Origin: Desulfobacteraceae bacterium | GTDB lineage: Bacteria > Desulfobacterota > Desulfobacteria > Desulfobacterales > Desulfobacteraceae | Direction of reading: 5' to 3' | Length of the DNA stretch: 64,000 bases | Assembly: GCA_016744295.1 (NCBI GenBank) | Contig: JADGEQ010000002.1 | Span: forward strand, 1-64,000 | In this document: piece by piece, positions 37,666 through 48,339 of the stretch | Position numbering within the stretch: position 1 is the first letter of the stretch | How the letters are laid out: every line of letters starts with the position of its first letter | Translations under genes and position numbers: made by a program | The notes under the pieces: model-generated | Database searches by the model: none | Told to the model about the DNA's origin: nothing | What the model saw: the letters and a program-made list of their open reading frames with translations, nothing else

Positions 37666-38436
37666 ATGAAAATCTGTGTATGTGTAAAACATGTACCTGA
37701 CACTGCAGCAACCATAAAACTTGCTGGAGAGGTAGGGTTTGAAGATTCAGAAATTAAATTTGTGTCCAACCCCTATGATGAATATGGGATAGAAGAAGCC
37801 GTCAGTCTGGTTGAAAAACAGGGGGGGGAAGTGGTGATTCTCACCGTGGGGAAACCTGCCGCAGCCACAACCATACGGTCTGCCATGGCCATGGGTGCCG
37901 CCAGGGCCATCCTGGTGAAAACGGATGGTCAGTTTCTGGACGCTGATCTGACGGCCAGGGCATTAAAGTCAGCCATGGAGCAGGACGGATTACCGGATAT
38001 GATTTTTACGGGAAAAGGATCCGTTGACACGGAAAGTTTCCAGACCCAGTATCGGTTGGCATCCTCCCTTGGCATGGGGGTTGCGAACGAAGTGTCCACC
38101 CTGACAATCGACGGGAACAAAGCCATTGCAGAGCGGGAAATAGGCGGCGGGGAAAAACAGGTGATTGAAATAAATCTTCCCTGTGTGATCGGCGCAACCA
38201 AGGGGTTGAATGAACCCCGATACCCCAAGTTTCCGGATATCATGAAAGCCAAGAAAAAGCAGATTAAAGAGATTGATCTTGCCGAACTTGGGATTGATGC
38301 TTCAACAGGGCAGGTGGTAATGGAAAAACTGGAAGCCGTACCCGAAAGATCCGGGGCAAAAATGCTCACGGGAACCATTGATGCCCAGGTGACTGAATTG
38401 GTCAGAGTCCTTCGAGAGGATGAAAAGGTTTTATAA
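37666..38436 (+). CDS. etfB: Electron transfer flavoprotein beta subunit
   Basis: 256 residues of the ETF-beta family (MKICVCVKHVPDT start; nucleotide-binding GVANEVST region; C-terminal helix). With ETF-alpha it accepts electrons from the dimethylglycine-dehydrogenase-like enzyme and passes them to the membrane Fe-S oxidoreductase. Lies 51 nt after the dehydrogenase gene and 17 nt before etfA. Confidence 0.93.
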   Translation: MKICVCVKHVPDTAATIKLAGEVGFEDSEIKFVSNPYDEYGIEEAVSLVEKQGGEVVILTVGKPAAATTIRSAMAMGAARAILVKTDGQFLDADLTARALKSAMEQDGLPDMIFTGKGSVDTESFQTQYRLASSLGMGVANEVSTLTIDGNKAIAEREIGGGEKQVIEINLPCVIGATKGLNEPRYPKFPDIMKAKKKQIKEIDLAELGIDASTGQVVMEKLEAVPERSGAKMLTGTIDAQVTELVRVLREDEKVL

Positions 38437-38453
38437 GATAAGGAGAAAAGGAT

Positions 38454-39386
38454 ATGGCTAAAACAGGAATATTGATTGAGATTGAAAACAGCCTGGTAAA
38501 AGAGACCAGCCTGGGGGTGATGGCGGCGGCTGCCGGCCAGGAAATCTGCGCCCTGGTACTGGGAGGGGATGCTCCTGCTGTCAAAGATAAGCTTGCTGAA
38601 TATGGGGCTGGAACCATCGTTGGGATCACAGCAGCCGGGGATTTTCAGGTCAGCCCGGATCTGCAGGCCCAGGCCCTTGCCGCAGCAGTTAAGGAATATG
38701 GTTTGGATTCTCTTCTTGGAACAGCCAGTGCAACGGGCCGCGACCTGTTTGCCAGAATTGCTGCAATCCTGGCTGAACCCCTGGTTTCAGATTGTGTTGA
38801 GGTGAATATTGCAGAAAAAAAAGTCAAAAAATCCCACTTTTCAGGCAAAACCTTTGCCACACTTAAGGTAAACGGATCTGTTCTGCTGTGTACCATCCGT
38901 CCCAATTCCTATGAACCCGTGCAATCACCCGCAGCAGGAGAACTGATTGAATTTGCTGCTGATGTGGCAGATCCCGGGCTCATTAAAATTGTGGAAATCA
39001 AAAAAGCAGGGACTGAAAGTCTGGATCTGACAGAAGCGCCCATTATCATAACAGGAGGGCGTGCCATCAAGGCGGCTGAAAATTATCAAATGCTTGCGGC
39101 CTGTGCCCAAAAAATAGGCGCGGCGGTTGGTGCTTCCAGAGCAGCCGTGGATGCAGGATTTGCCCCCCACTCCATGCAGGTGGGACAAACAGGTAAAACC
39201 GTAAGCCCTAAGCTCTACATTGCAGCGGGAGTTTCCGGTGCGGTTCAGCATTTTGCCGGTATGAAAACCTCCCGGGTGATTGTGGCCATTAATGAAGACA
39301 AGGATGCGCCTATTTTTGCCAAATGTGATTATGGAATTGTGGGGGATATTTTTGACGTTATTCCTGCATTAACTGAAAAATTATAA
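38454..39386 (+). CDS. etfA: Electron transfer flavoprotein alpha subunit
   Basis: 310 residues. The C-terminal FAD-binding domain is clear: [31 protein letters not shown] and [20 protein letters not shown], the family hallmarks. The N-terminal domain is the usual adenine-nucleotide-like fold. GAGAAAAGG precedes ATG 38454. Forms the ETF dimer with the previous gene. Confidence 0.93.
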   Translation: MAKTGILIEIENSLVKETSLGVMAAAAGQEICALVLGGDAPAVKDKLAEYGAGTIVGITAAGDFQVSPDLQAQALAAAVKEYGLDSLLGTASATGRDLFARIAAILAEPLVSDCVEVNIAEKKVKKSHFSGKTFATLKVNGSVLLCTIRPNSYEPVQSPAAGELIEFAADVADPGLIKIVEIKKAGTESLDLTEAPIIITGGRAIKAAENYQMLAACAQKIGAAVGASRAAVDAGFAPHSMQVGQTGKTVSPKLYIAAGVSGAVQHFAGMKTSRVIVAINEDKDAPIFAKCDYGIVGDIFDVIPALTEKL

Positions 39387-39400
39387 CCTTGTAGAACGTC

Positions 39401-39438
39401 AATGGTGCTGTTGACCTGCAATGGTTGACAGTACCATT
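39401..39438 (+). promoter_or_regulatory. 15-bp mRNA hairpin between etfA and the Fe-S oxidoreductase gene
   Basis: 39401-39415 pairs along its whole length with 39424-39438 (12 Watson-Crick and 3 G-U pairs, loop of eight), starting 15 nt after the etfA stop. No T-run follows. It probably is a processing or stability element inside the operon, and it makes starts at 39421 or 39439 for the next gene unlikely. Confidence 0.5.
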
Positions 39439-39462
39439 ATGCTTTTGGGAGATTTGTGTAAC

Positions 39463-41466
39463 ATGGAGTACTACCTGATTTTTAAATCTGTATTGATGGC
39501 AATTGCCCTTATTGGTGGATTTGGTTATTTTTCTATTAAGGTTAAACGATTGTATCAAATAATGATGGCCGTGGATGGTGAGCCCAAACCTTTTGTTGAC
39601 AGGGTAGGTGAACGGATAAAAGTTCTGTTTACCGATGTATTGGGACAAACCAATGTCAGGCGAAAGTTTGCCCCGGGCATTGCCCATTCGTTGATTTTTT
39701 TCGGTTTTCTTGCCATTCAGCCCCATTCGCTTGAGCTGATGGTACGGGGGGTATTTCCAGGATTTGAAATCGGATTGGTTCTTCCGGGCTTGTACTCAGC
39801 CTACCTCTATATTGCAGATATCCTGGGGTTTTTCGTTCTTATCGGATTTGGGGTTGCCCTTTACCGAAGACTTGTGATCAAACCCGATTATTTAACCATG
39901 GGCCGGGATGCAAATCTGATTATCCTGTTTACTTGTGTTATTGTGATTTCCTTTCATTTTATCAATGCCTTTCAGATGCTTTTGCCCGTTGAAGCAGACG
40001 GATTTAATTATGCAGGGGTATTCCCCATATCTGGAATCTTTGCCTGGGTATTCGGTCTGGGCTCACTCTCCCACAGCTCCCTTGTGCTGGGGCTTGAGAT
40101 CTTTTATTATATTCATATTGGTACGATTCTGGGCTTTTTGATCTATATTCCCGGTTCCAAGCATCTGCATCTTCTGGCGGCAGCCCCCAATGTTTTTTTC
40201 AAACGGCTTGAGATAGAAAAAGCAATTACAAAAACCGATATTGAGGATGAAGAGGCCGAAACCTTTGGCCTTGGTAAAGCAAGTGAATTTAACTGGCACA
40301 ATGTACTAAATCTTTATGCCTGTACGGAATGCGGCAGGTGTGAAGAGCTATGCCCTGCATCCGCCACGGGCAAACCCTTGTCCCCCAAGAAAATCATCCA
40401 TGATCTTAAGGTGGATCTTCTGGACCAGTCTGACCTGCTCTTAAATGGAAAGAAAGAGGAGATCCTGCCCCTTATGAGAGAAGGCTCGGAAATAAGTGAC
40501 GATGTTTTGTGGGCCTGCACCAGCTGCCGTTCCTGTGAAGACATCTGCCCTGTGAACAATGAACACTTAGATTTTATCTTTGAGATGAGAAAACACCAGG
40601 TTCTCATGGAGGCCAATTTTCCTGCTGAAATGCAGGAAACATTTAATAACATGGAAAACCAGTCCAACCCCTGGGGTTTTTCCTCCGACTTGCGGGCAGA
40701 CTGGTGCAAGGGCATGGATGTGCCCCTCATGTCGGAGAAACCTACTGCTCGAGTGCTTTGGTTTGTGGGGTGTGCCGGATCATTTGACGACCGGGGTAAA
40801 AAAATTAGCCAGGCCACGGCCCGGGTGTTGCAGCGAGCCGGGGTGGATTTTGCCATTCTGGGTGCTGAGGAAAGCTGCAACGGGGATATGGCAAGGCGTG
40901 CAGGCAATGAATACCTTGCCCAGACAATGATTATGCAGAATGTGGAAACCTTTGGCCAATATAAATTTGATACCATCATTACAGGATGTCCCCATTGCTA
41001 CAACACCCTTAAAAACGAATATCCGGATTTTGGCGCAGCGTATAAAGTGGTTCACACGGCGGATTTTTTCAACACCCTGATCAAAGAGGGGCGCCTGAAT
41101 ATCAACTCCAAGGATTTCGGAACCCTCACCTTCCATGATTCCTGTTACCTTGGCCGGTGGAATAATATCTATGATTCTCCCAGGCAGCTGTTGGAAAAAG
41201 CCAATGCGGGCAGTCTGGTTGAAATGGAAAGAACAAGAGAAAAAGGGTTCTGCTGCGGTGCCGGCGGCGCCAGGATGTTTATGGAAGAGACCATCGGCGA
41301 AAGAATTAACAACACCAGGGCAGATCAGGTGATCAAAACCGGTGCAACAACGGTTGCCACCTCCTGTCCCTTTTGCGCCACCATGCTAAATGACGGCATC
41401 CTGGAAACCGACACAAAAGTTATGGTCAAGGATATTGCTGAAATAATTGACGAGGCCTGCAGTTAA
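39463..41466 (+). CDS. Membrane (Fe-S) oxidoreductase, HdrD/DgcB-like, ETF:quinone route
   Basis: 667 residues from ATG 39463; GGGAG lies about 11 bases upstream, and earlier starts fall in the hairpin. The N-terminal ~240 residues hold six or so membrane segments with His residues typical of a NarI-like haem-b module. Two 4Fe-4S motifs follow (CTECGRCEELCP, CTSCRSCEDICP), then two CCG (cysteine-rich) domains with GCAGSFDDRG, HDSCYLGR and GFCCGAGGARMF. Such proteins sit next to ETF genes and oxidise ETF, reducing menaquinone; Pseudomonas DgcB in dimethylglycine demethylation is a known relative. It closes the electron path of this operon. Confidence 0.87.
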   Translation: MEYYLIFKSVLMAIALIGGFGYFSIKVKRLYQIMMAVDGEPKPFVDRVGERIKVLFTDVLGQTNVRRKFAPGIAHSLIFFGFLAIQPHSLELMVRGVFPGFEIGLVLPGLYSAYLYIADILGFFVLIGFGVALYRRLVIKPDYLTMGRDANLIILFTCVIVISFHFINAFQMLLPVEADGFNYAGVFPISGIFAWVFGLGSLSHSSLVLGLEIFYYIHIGTILGFLIYIPGSKHLHLLAAAPNVFFKRLEIEKAITKTDIEDEEAETFGLGKASEFNWHNVLNLYACTECGRCEELCPASATGKPLSPKKIIHDLKVDLLDQSDLLLNGKKEEILPLMREGSEISDDVLWACTSCRSCEDICPVNNEHLDFIFEMRKHQVLMEANFPAEMQETFNNMENQSNPWGFSSDLRADWCKGMDVPLMSEKPTARVLWFVGCAGSFDDRGKKISQATARVLQRAGVDFAILGAEESCNGDMARRAGNEYLAQTMIMQNVETFGQYKFDTIITGCPHCYNTLKNEYPDFGAAYKVVHTADFFNTLIKEGRLNINSKDFGTLTFHDSCYLGRWNNIYDSPRQLLEKANAGSLVEMERTREKGFCCGAGGARMFMEETIGERINNTRADQVIKTGATTVATSCPFCATMLNDGILETDTKVMVKDIAEIIDEACS

Positions 41467-41601
41467 ATAAATGGCCACGGCGTGAAATCGTGTGAGTGAA
41501 AATATTGCCCTGTTTTTTTTTTGCAGTCGACCAGCAACTTGTTAAAGATATCCCAAAAAGGTGAATGATACCAATGGGGGAGTCAAGAAAAGTGAGGAGG
41601 G

Positions 41602-43707
41602 ATGATGAACAAAAAACTAAGGTATAAAATTCTTCTGGGTGTGTTGATCCTGGTTTTTACGGTATGTGTCGCCATAACTATGGTGGCGTCTGTGATTATC
41701 AACAAGCAGAACAGGGAGCAGGTTCATACGGGTATGGTCAAATCCCTGTCCGTGATTCAGGATTCCCTTTTGGAAAAACAGACAGCGCTTTCCGATGTGA
41801 TTTTTAACATGGCGACAATGAATAAGCTAGGAGATGATGTCAAGTTTCTGGCCGCTTACAAAGACAGCGGGCTTAATACGACGCGTCAAAGCTACGAAAA
41901 AATTGGCAATATAATCGCGAACACGGCCATATCGGAAAATCTGTGGAGTATTCGTGTTTATACAAAAGAGGGAGAGCTTATAAATTATATTGAACGGAAA
42001 AGTTCTGAAAGTCTGGTCATGGGGTTTCAGTATAATGCTAATTTTCATTACAGGTTGTTTAAAAATACAGAGCAATATAACCAGATAAAATTCAATGAGG
42101 CAGCAAATATTGACGGAATTAATCTTTCCCGGAACTATGGTTCCAAAATACCGGGACAGCAATCTGTTGTATTTGACAGGTCACAAAATTTTATAAGCAT
42201 AAAAGTTATCCTCCCTGTCTATGCCAATTTTTATAATAAAGAAACAGAAAAATCAGAGCCTGCCCAGTGCGGAATGGTGATTGCGGAAGAAAGACTTGCT
42301 CAACCTTTTGTTGCCAGGATAGGCCGGATAACCGGCAATAAAATGAATATCTTCGTCAATGAAGATTTCAGCCTGGGCGATTTTCCCGACTATACACGAG
42401 TGGATGTATCCAGTATTCCGAAATCCCATGAAGGGCAGTGGAAAATTCAAAATCAGACCTCCTATTTTAGTGATATCCAAATTAAAGAACAAAATTATTT
42501 CCAGGCAATATTGCCTTTTTATTCAAACACGCAATTTTTAGGCGGGCTTTTAATCTTGCAGTCAGATGAAATCGTAAAGGCCAATACCCGGCAGATGATC
42601 ATCATGATCGGCCTTGTTGCACTTGTCTGCATGGTTCTTGTCATTCCCCTGGCATACTTTGCTGCGGGAATGCTGGTACTGCCCTTGATCGATATCGTTG
42701 AAAAACTTAAGGATATTGCCGAAGGAGAAGGGGATTTAACCAACCGGCTGACGGTTAAGTCTGCAGATGAGATCGGGCAGGTGGCCCAATGGTTTAATTC
42801 TTTTATCGATAAAATCCATGGATTGATTTCAGATGTTGCAAAGAATGCAGATGAACTGAATCATTCTTCTTCAACCCTTGCCACGATTTCCAAAACCATG
42901 GCAAGGGGAGCGGAACAAACCGCAACATTGTCAAATTCCGTGTCTGCTGCCGGAGAAGAGATGAGTGTGAGTATGACCTCTGTTTCTTCTGCCATGGAAC
43001 AGGCCTCGGGCAATATGGGGATGGTATCGGCTGCCACAGAAGAAATGACCAACACCATCAATGAAATTTCACAAAATACGATAACGGCAAAGCAGATCAC
43101 AGACGAAGTGGTCACAAAGACCGATGACGCCTCCAGCCAGATTAAAGAGCTTGGCAGTGCAGCAGATGATATCGGTCATGTGGTGGAAGTCATAACAGAT
43201 ATTTCCGACCAGGTAAATCTTCTGGCCTTGAATGCCACCATTGAGGCTGCCAGGGCCGGGGAGGCGGGAAAAGGATTTGCCGTTGTGGCCAATGAAATTA
43301 AGGACCTGGCCAATCAGACTGCAGATGCCACCCGTGAGATCAAGGAAAAAGTGGAAAAGATCCGGTCTTCCACCGGGAGAACCGTTGACCAGATCAGCAG
43401 TATTTCCGATGTGGTCAGCCGTGTGAATGAGATCGTTGTGATTATCGCATCTGCCGTTGAAGAGCAGTCCGCAACGACACTAAATATTTCCAAGAACATT
43501 CTCCAGGTTACCCAGGGCATTGACAGTATAAGCGAAAACATCTCACAGAGCTCAGAGGTTTCCACCGAGATAGCAAAAGACATCACCGAGGTGACTGCCA
43601 CCGCCAATGAAATGACCGACAGCAGTGCCCAGGTGGATATAAGGTCAAAGGACCTGTCTGATTTGTCTGAAAAACTGATGGAACTAGTGAAAAAATTTAA
43701 AATATAA
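41602..43707 (+). CDS. Methyl-accepting chemotaxis protein
   Basis: 701 residues: membrane segment ~9-31, periplasmic sensor domain to ~325 (dCache-like, distinct in sequence from the other MCP), second segment ~330-355, HAMP and a cytoplasmic signalling domain with [20 protein letters not shown]. No C-terminal pentapeptide. Two tandem ATGs (41602, 41605) follow GAGGAGG; the second has the better spacing. It stands between the ETF/Fe-S genes and a BCCT carrier, so it may sense the amine taken up and degraded by this locus. Confidence 0.92.
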   Translation: MMNKKLRYKILLGVLILVFTVCVAITMVASVIINKQNREQVHTGMVKSLSVIQDSLLEKQTALSDVIFNMATMNKLGDDVKFLAAYKDSGLNTTRQSYEKIGNIIANTAISENLWSIRVYTKEGELINYIERKSSESLVMGFQYNANFHYRLFKNTEQYNQIKFNEAANIDGINLSRNYGSKIPGQQSVVFDRSQNFISIKVILPVYANFYNKETEKSEPAQCGMVIAEERLAQPFVARIGRITGNKMNIFVNEDFSLGDFPDYTRVDVSSIPKSHEGQWKIQNQTSYFSDIQIKEQNYFQAILPFYSNTQFLGGLLILQSDEIVKANTRQMIIMIGLVALVCMVLVIPLAYFAAGMLVLPLIDIVEKLKDIAEGEGDLTNRLTVKSADEIGQVAQWFNSFIDKIHGLISDVAKNADELNHSSSTLATISKTMARGAEQTATLSNSVSAAGEEMSVSMTSVSSAMEQASGNMGMVSAATEEMTNTINEISQNTITAKQITDEVVTKTDDASSQIKELGSAADDIGHVVEVITDISDQVNLLALNATIEAARAGEAGKGFAVVANEIKDLANQTADATREIKEKVEKIRSSTGRTVDQISSISDVVSRVNEIVVIIASAVEEQSATTLNISKNILQVTQGIDSISENISQSSEVSTEIAKDITEVTATANEMTDSSAQVDIRSKDLSDLSEKLMELVKKFKI

Positions 43708-43752
43708 AGGCGTTTAACCCAACACACCACAATTAAAACAAGGAGAACATGT

Positions 43753-45345
43753 ATGCGTGACAGGTTTGATACGGATCACAAACTCGGACAGGACAATATA
43801 AAAAAATGGGGTATGGATATGCACAATCCTGTTTTTTTTATATCCGCCGTCATAGTTATTTTGTTTATTGTTTTGACACTTTTAAATCCCATCGGCGCAA
43901 AAAAACTTTTTGACACATCAAAGGCCTGGACCATTGAAAATTTTGATTGGTTTTTTATGATCTCAGGTAATATTTTTGTTTTATATTGTTTGGCACTGAT
44001 TGTTCTGCCAGTGGGCAAGATCCGGCTAGGCGGAGATGATGCAAAGCCGGAATTTACCAGATTATCATGGTTTGCCATGCTGTTTGCCGCCGGCATGGGA
44101 ATCGGTCTGATGTTTTGGAGTGTTGCAGAACCTGTTGCCTATTATACAGACTGGTGGGGCACGCCTCTGAATGTGGCAGCCAAAACACCGGAAGCCGCCA
44201 AAGCCGCCATGGGTGCCACCATGTTTCACTGGGGGCTACATCCCTGGGCCATGTACGCAGTGGTTGCCCTGGCCCTGGCATTCTTTACCTATAACAAAGG
44301 GTTGCCCCTGACCATCCGTTCCACGTTTTTCCCTATTCTGGGTGAAAAAACCTGGGGGGTTGCCGGACATATTATTGATGTGATCGCCGTTGTTGCCACC
44401 ATATTCGGGTTGGCCACATCCCTTGGATTTGGTGCCCAGCAGGCTGCCTCTGGGTTGCATTTTTTATTTGGCATCACCAATACCATAGGCCTCCAGGTGA
44501 TTATCATTGCCTGTGTCACAGGCGTCGCCGTTATCTCAGTTATCAGGGGACTTGAAGGCGGTGTAAAGGTATTGAGTAATTTTAACATGATGTTGGCGGT
44601 CTGCCTGCTGATCTTTGTGATTCTTGCCGGTTCTGTCATGCATTTCTTTTCAGGGCTGGGTCAAACAGCCATGGCATACGTTGAGCATATAATACCCTTG
44701 AGTAATTGGATAGATCGGGCCGATGACAAGTTTTACAAAGGCTGGACCGTATTCTACTGGGCATGGTGGATCTCCTGGGCACCCTTTGTCGGTATGTTTA
44801 TTGCCCGTATTTCCAAGGGTCGTACCATCCGTGAATTTTTGACTGCCGTATTGCTGGTACCCACCATTCTCACCCTTGTTTGGATGCAGGCATTTGGCGG
44901 CAACGCCCTGCTGCAGATCCAGAACAATATTGGGGTTTTAGCGGAAAAAGGCCTTGGAGAAGTTCCCCTGGCCATGTTCCAGATGCTGGCCAACCTGCCC
45001 ATGACCCAGATTACCTCCTTTTTCGGTATTGTTCTGGTGCTGGTCTTTTTTGTAACCTCTTCGGATTCAGGATCACTGGTGGTGGATTCCATAACCGCCG
45101 GTGGCAAATTGGATGCACCGGTTCCCCAACGGATTTTCTGGGCAACCATGGAAGGATTGATCGCTGCAGCCCTTCTTGTTGGCGGCGGTGCCGATGCCCT
45201 GGGGGCCATCCAGGCCGTGGCTGTCACAGTTGGACTGCCCTTTACGGCGGTGATGCTGGTCATGGTTGTAAGCCTTTATATGGGGTTGAGACACGAAAAA
45301 GAATTTGGATATTATAATCCAAATATGGTGGTTGAGCCCAACTAA
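43753..45345 (+). CDS. BCCT-family betaine/carnitine/choline-type transporter
   Basis: 530 residues, twelve membrane segments. The Trp-rich substrate-binding stretch in segment 8 is present (FYWAWWISWAPFVGMFIARISKGRTIREF, here cited as YWAWWISWAPF), as is FGLATSLGFGAQQ and the GMGIGLMFWSVAEP glycine motif. BCCT carriers import quaternary amines such as glycine betaine with sodium or protons. This supports betaine-type substrates for the locus. AAGGAGA precedes ATG 43753; only 45 nt separate it from the chemoreceptor gene. Confidence 0.92.
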   Translation: MRDRFDTDHKLGQDNIKKWGMDMHNPVFFISAVIVILFIVLTLLNPIGAKKLFDTSKAWTIENFDWFFMISGNIFVLYCLALIVLPVGKIRLGGDDAKPEFTRLSWFAMLFAAGMGIGLMFWSVAEPVAYYTDWWGTPLNVAAKTPEAAKAAMGATMFHWGLHPWAMYAVVALALAFFTYNKGLPLTIRSTFFPILGEKTWGVAGHIIDVIAVVATIFGLATSLGFGAQQAASGLHFLFGITNTIGLQVIIIACVTGVAVISVIRGLEGGVKVLSNFNMMLAVCLLIFVILAGSVMHFFSGLGQTAMAYVEHIIPLSNWIDRADDKFYKGWTVFYWAWWISWAPFVGMFIARISKGRTIREFLTAVLLVPTILTLVWMQAFGGNALLQIQNNIGVLAEKGLGEVPLAMFQMLANLPMTQITSFFGIVLVLVFFVTSSDSGSLVVDSITAGGKLDAPVPQRIFWATMEGLIAAALLVGGGADALGAIQAVAVTVGLPFTAVMLVMVVSLYMGLRHEKEFGYYNPNMVVEPN

Positions 45346-45584
45346 GGACCGCAAAATACAGGCAGGCGGAGGTCATCAGCATCTTCGTCTGCCTGATCTG
45401 AATAAAATACACCCTTCCTATGCAGAGCGCAGCTTTTTATGGATTAAAACCTGACCAGATCTGCGACAATCTGTGTCTCCTAAGAACAGGGATACTTTTA
45501 TTTCCGAGTGTTTTATTGTGAAAATGTCTGATTTCTGATAGCCAAGAACCCGTATTGCAATTATTTACTATAAAGGAAACGGAT

Positions 45585-46904
45585 ATGAAAAAAATGGGTA
45601 TTGCTGTTGTCCTGATTGCGCTTGCTGCAGGAATCGGAGCACCTTTTTTCAGTGGGCTTATGATGGAACGAATTTTGAATCAATCTGTTGAAGATATCAA
45701 CCTGATGTATGCCGAAGCAGGATCTGATATGACCCTTGAGGTTGTCGGGTATCATAGAAGATTTTCTTCTTCTGAAATAGAATGGAAAATTAACCTCGGG
45801 GCGCTCAGGGCATTTTACGGAATTGATGAGTTGGTATTTATAGATCGCGCTGAACACGGTTTTTTAAGTGTTAGATCCATAACAAGTCTTGAGAAAAACA
45901 AATGGTTCACAGATTTGGTGAACAATAAGCTAGGTGGGAAAAACCCCCTGGATATCCAGACCCGGTATGAAGTTTTTGGCAATATCGAATCAACTATCAG
46001 TCTTGATGCGTTTTCAGTCGAGAATAGCAAGGATGTTCTGGATATTTTGCCAGGGCAGATTTTTATCCAGGTGGATAAAAAACTTCAAAATGCCTCCTCC
46101 ATGGGCACCTGGAAGGGAATGGCTGTCCCGGGGAAATTTAAGATGGATAATCTCTCTTTAAATTCAAAAACCAATAAAGTTTCCGCATATATCTGGCAGG
46201 GGGATTTCACTGTTTTAGCGGACTATATTTGGGTAAATGACCCGCAAAAAGAGATGGAACTCTCAAAGTTAAAATGTGACTATAGGGTGGATTTTGACAA
46301 AGAAGAAAATTTATTGTCCATTGGAATGGGATATGGGTTTGACCGTCTAAAATCCCAACAGGATGAAATTTCAGATGCCTTTGTCCGGTTTGGCATAAAC
46401 AAAATAGATGCCCAGGGGTATGAAGATTTTATTAAAACATATTCACAGATGGTGAGCCATCTCATGGGTGATATGGCCGGAACATCTCCCGATGAGGTCA
46501 AAGAAAGGGTGGGTGAGCAGCTGGGCAAGCTTGCTCCTCAATTGCTGGGGGTCAGTGAAAAATTTTTGAAAAAAGGGTTTGAAATTTATATTTCAGATTT
46601 GCAGGCCAAATTACCCCAGGGGGAAATTAAAGGCGATCTGTCCCTAGGTTTGATAAAAGATATGACAATTGCGCAATTCATCCCCATTGTCATGCAGCCT
46701 GGTGCTGCTCTTGATATATTTTCCCTGAAATCGGACATTCTTCTGCCCCATGGGCTTGTTGGGGATAATCAAATGCTGCTTGCCCCTGTTTATCCGGGAA
46801 TGCAGACGGGTTTGTTCTTAAAAAGTAATGGTAACCTGACCCATAAAGCCCAAACCCGTGACGGGAAATTGTTTTTAAATGGACAAGAAGTTTTGCTGAA
46901 TTAA
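45585..46904 (+). CDS. DUF945 (YdgA-like) protein
   Basis: 439 residues from ATG 45585, selected because AAGGAA stands about eight bases upstream. A single N-terminal hydrophobic segment (~4-24) anchors or exports it; the rest is the DUF945 fold, a beta-rich periplasmic domain of unknown function. Conserved features include the YHRRFSSSEIEWKINLG stretch near ~55. It stands alone, 240 nt after the BCCT gene, and converges with the MFS gene. Confidence 0.8.
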   Translation: MKKMGIAVVLIALAAGIGAPFFSGLMMERILNQSVEDINLMYAEAGSDMTLEVVGYHRRFSSSEIEWKINLGALRAFYGIDELVFIDRAEHGFLSVRSITSLEKNKWFTDLVNNKLGGKNPLDIQTRYEVFGNIESTISLDAFSVENSKDVLDILPGQIFIQVDKKLQNASSMGTWKGMAVPGKFKMDNLSLNSKTNKVSAYIWQGDFTVLADYIWVNDPQKEMELSKLKCDYRVDFDKEENLLSIGMGYGFDRLKSQQDEISDAFVRFGINKIDAQGYEDFIKTYSQMVSHLMGDMAGTSPDEVKERVGEQLGKLAPQLLGVSEKFLKKGFEIYISDLQAKLPQGEIKGDLSLGLIKDMTIAQFIPIVMQPGAALDIFSLKSDILLPHGLVGDNQMLLAPVYPGMQTGLFLKSNGNLTHKAQTRDGKLFLNGQEVLLN

Positions 46905-46921
46905 AAAAATATTTCCATAAT

Positions 46922-48202
46922 TCAGGAATAGTCTGCTGCCGGGTCTTTTAAAAAATAACTCAAAAGCGCAGCCAGACAGGTGAGACCGGCACAGAGCCAG
47001 AATCCGGCACTGAAACTGCCGGTGACATCCGCTAGAAACCCTGCCATTGCAGGGCCGGCAATCTGGCCTGCACCAAAAAAAAGCGTTACAAATCCCAGTG
47101 CTTTAACTGCCTGGGCCGGCCCCATGTAATCGCCAACAGCCGCAGACATAATGGTGGGGATGCTCCAAACAATGAGTCCAAAAATAACAATGGAACCATA
47201 CAAGAACATATTTGGCAGGGGAGCCGCTGCCAGGATATAGGCAAGGGTAAAAAGCGTATAGGCTATCATCAATCCTTTCCTGCGCCCGATCCTGTCGGAG
47301 AGCCCGCCGAACAGAGGGCCTGAAAAAATGCTTAAGGCCCCAACCACGGCCCAGAAGGAACCGGCAGCCCCTTCACCGAATCCGTGTTCATTCACAAGGG
47401 CCGTCACAATAAAGGTAACATAGACAGAATAGGTGGCCCCGAAAAACAGATAAATACACCCAAGATGTACCATTGTTTTTTGGGAGGTTTTGCTTGCATT
47501 TTGGGGGGAAGGAGTGGCGGCACTTACCGGATCCCCTGGATTCCCCCCTATCTTTTTTTCTTTTCTTTTTTCCCCCACTGGTGTCAGCCCTTTCTGGGTG
47601 GGGTCATTGCGCAACAGCACCAGGGCAACCATGGCAATAATCAGGCTGATAACTCCCATGAAAATCCAGGCGATACGCCATCCTTCAGCTCCTGCCGCCC
47701 CATTGACCCAGGGGACAAACACGCCGGCAAAAACAATGGCCAGTCCATTGCCCGAGAGCATGGTACCGGCAGCCCGGCCCCTTGCGCTCTTTAAAAACCA
47801 GTGGGAAATCAATCCCATGAGGGGCATGTTGGCAAGACCCGTTCCGATCCCGGTAATGGTATAAAGAACCAGTACCTGGGAAAAAGTTGTGGTTTGACTG
47901 ATCAGTCCCATGGTGCTCCCCACTAGCAGCAGCCCCAGAAAAATAGTATTCCGGGCCCCCAAATAAGTTGTCACCATGCCGGAAAAAAGCACCGATACCA
48001 TATACCCCATAAAATTACCCGTCCCGATAAAGCCCATCTGGGAATAATTCAAGTCCAAAGACAGTCCCATGGAAGGTAGCAGCATGCCAATGGCAAATCG
48101 GCCCAGGCCAAGACAGGCAAAAAGGATGGCCACCCCGGTAAAAACAATAATCCAGCCGTAGTGAAGCGGCTTGCGAAACTTGGGCGTGTGTGATTTGTTC
48201 AT
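46922..48202 (-). CDS. MFS transporter (YbfB/YjiJ-like)
   Basis: 426 residues, twelve membrane segments with a charged loop after segment 6 (~205-240, EKRKEKKIGG...). The first helix and following segment (GLGRFAIGMLLPSM, GFIGTGNFMGYM) resemble the YbfB/YjiJ branch of the major facilitator superfamily. The A-motif-like loop appears as GGLSDRIGRRKGL in the second half. AAGGAGA precedes the start. Substrate unknown. Confidence 0.85.
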   Translation of the reverse strand: MNKSHTPKFRKPLHYGWIIVFTGVAILFACLGLGRFAIGMLLPSMGLSLDLNYSQMGFIGTGNFMGYMVSVLFSGMVTTYLGARNTIFLGLLLVGSTMGLISQTTTFSQVLVLYTITGIGTGLANMPLMGLISHWFLKSARGRAAGTMLSGNGLAIVFAGVFVPWVNGAAGAEGWRIAWIFMGVISLIIAMVALVLLRNDPTQKGLTPVGEKRKEKKIGGNPGDPVSAATPSPQNASKTSQKTMVHLGCIYLFFGATYSVYVTFIVTALVNEHGFGEGAAGSFWAVVGALSIFSGPLFGGLSDRIGRRKGLMIAYTLFTLAYILAAAPLPNMFLYGSIVIFGLIVWSIPTIMSAAVGDYMGPAQAVKALGFVTLFFGAGQIAGPAMAGFLADVTGSFSAGFWLCAGLTCLAALLSYFLKDPAADYS

Positions 48203-48308
48203 AATTCTCCTTGGGGGCTGGGGGTTAAAAACTTAAATTAACGCATCCAACAATGCAACCATGAAACAGGGCAACCTAAATTAAGCAGGAAATATTTCCA
48301 TTTATAAT

Positions 48309-48339
48309 GGTCTTTTTAATTAAACTCAAGAAAAAGACC
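48309..48339. terminator. Inverted repeat, probable terminator of the epimerase-like gene
   Basis: GGTCTTTTT (48309-48317) pairs with AAAAAGACC (48331-48339), loop 13 nt. T-rich arms in both directions. It lies 114 nt downstream of the minus-strand epimerase-like gene. Confidence 0.45.

Noticed and set aside
44754-45263. Long antisense frames over BCCT, MCP, DMGDH-like and ETF genes (for example 169 codons here)
   Set aside because: Shadows of strongly coding genes on the other strand; composition is not protein-like and no ribosome sites.
6675-45355. Shared 14-mer CTAAGGACCGCAAA just after two transporter stop codons (6675-6688 and 45342-45355)
   Set aside because: A few exact 14-mer pairs are expected by chance in 64 kb; no secondary structure or extension of the match.
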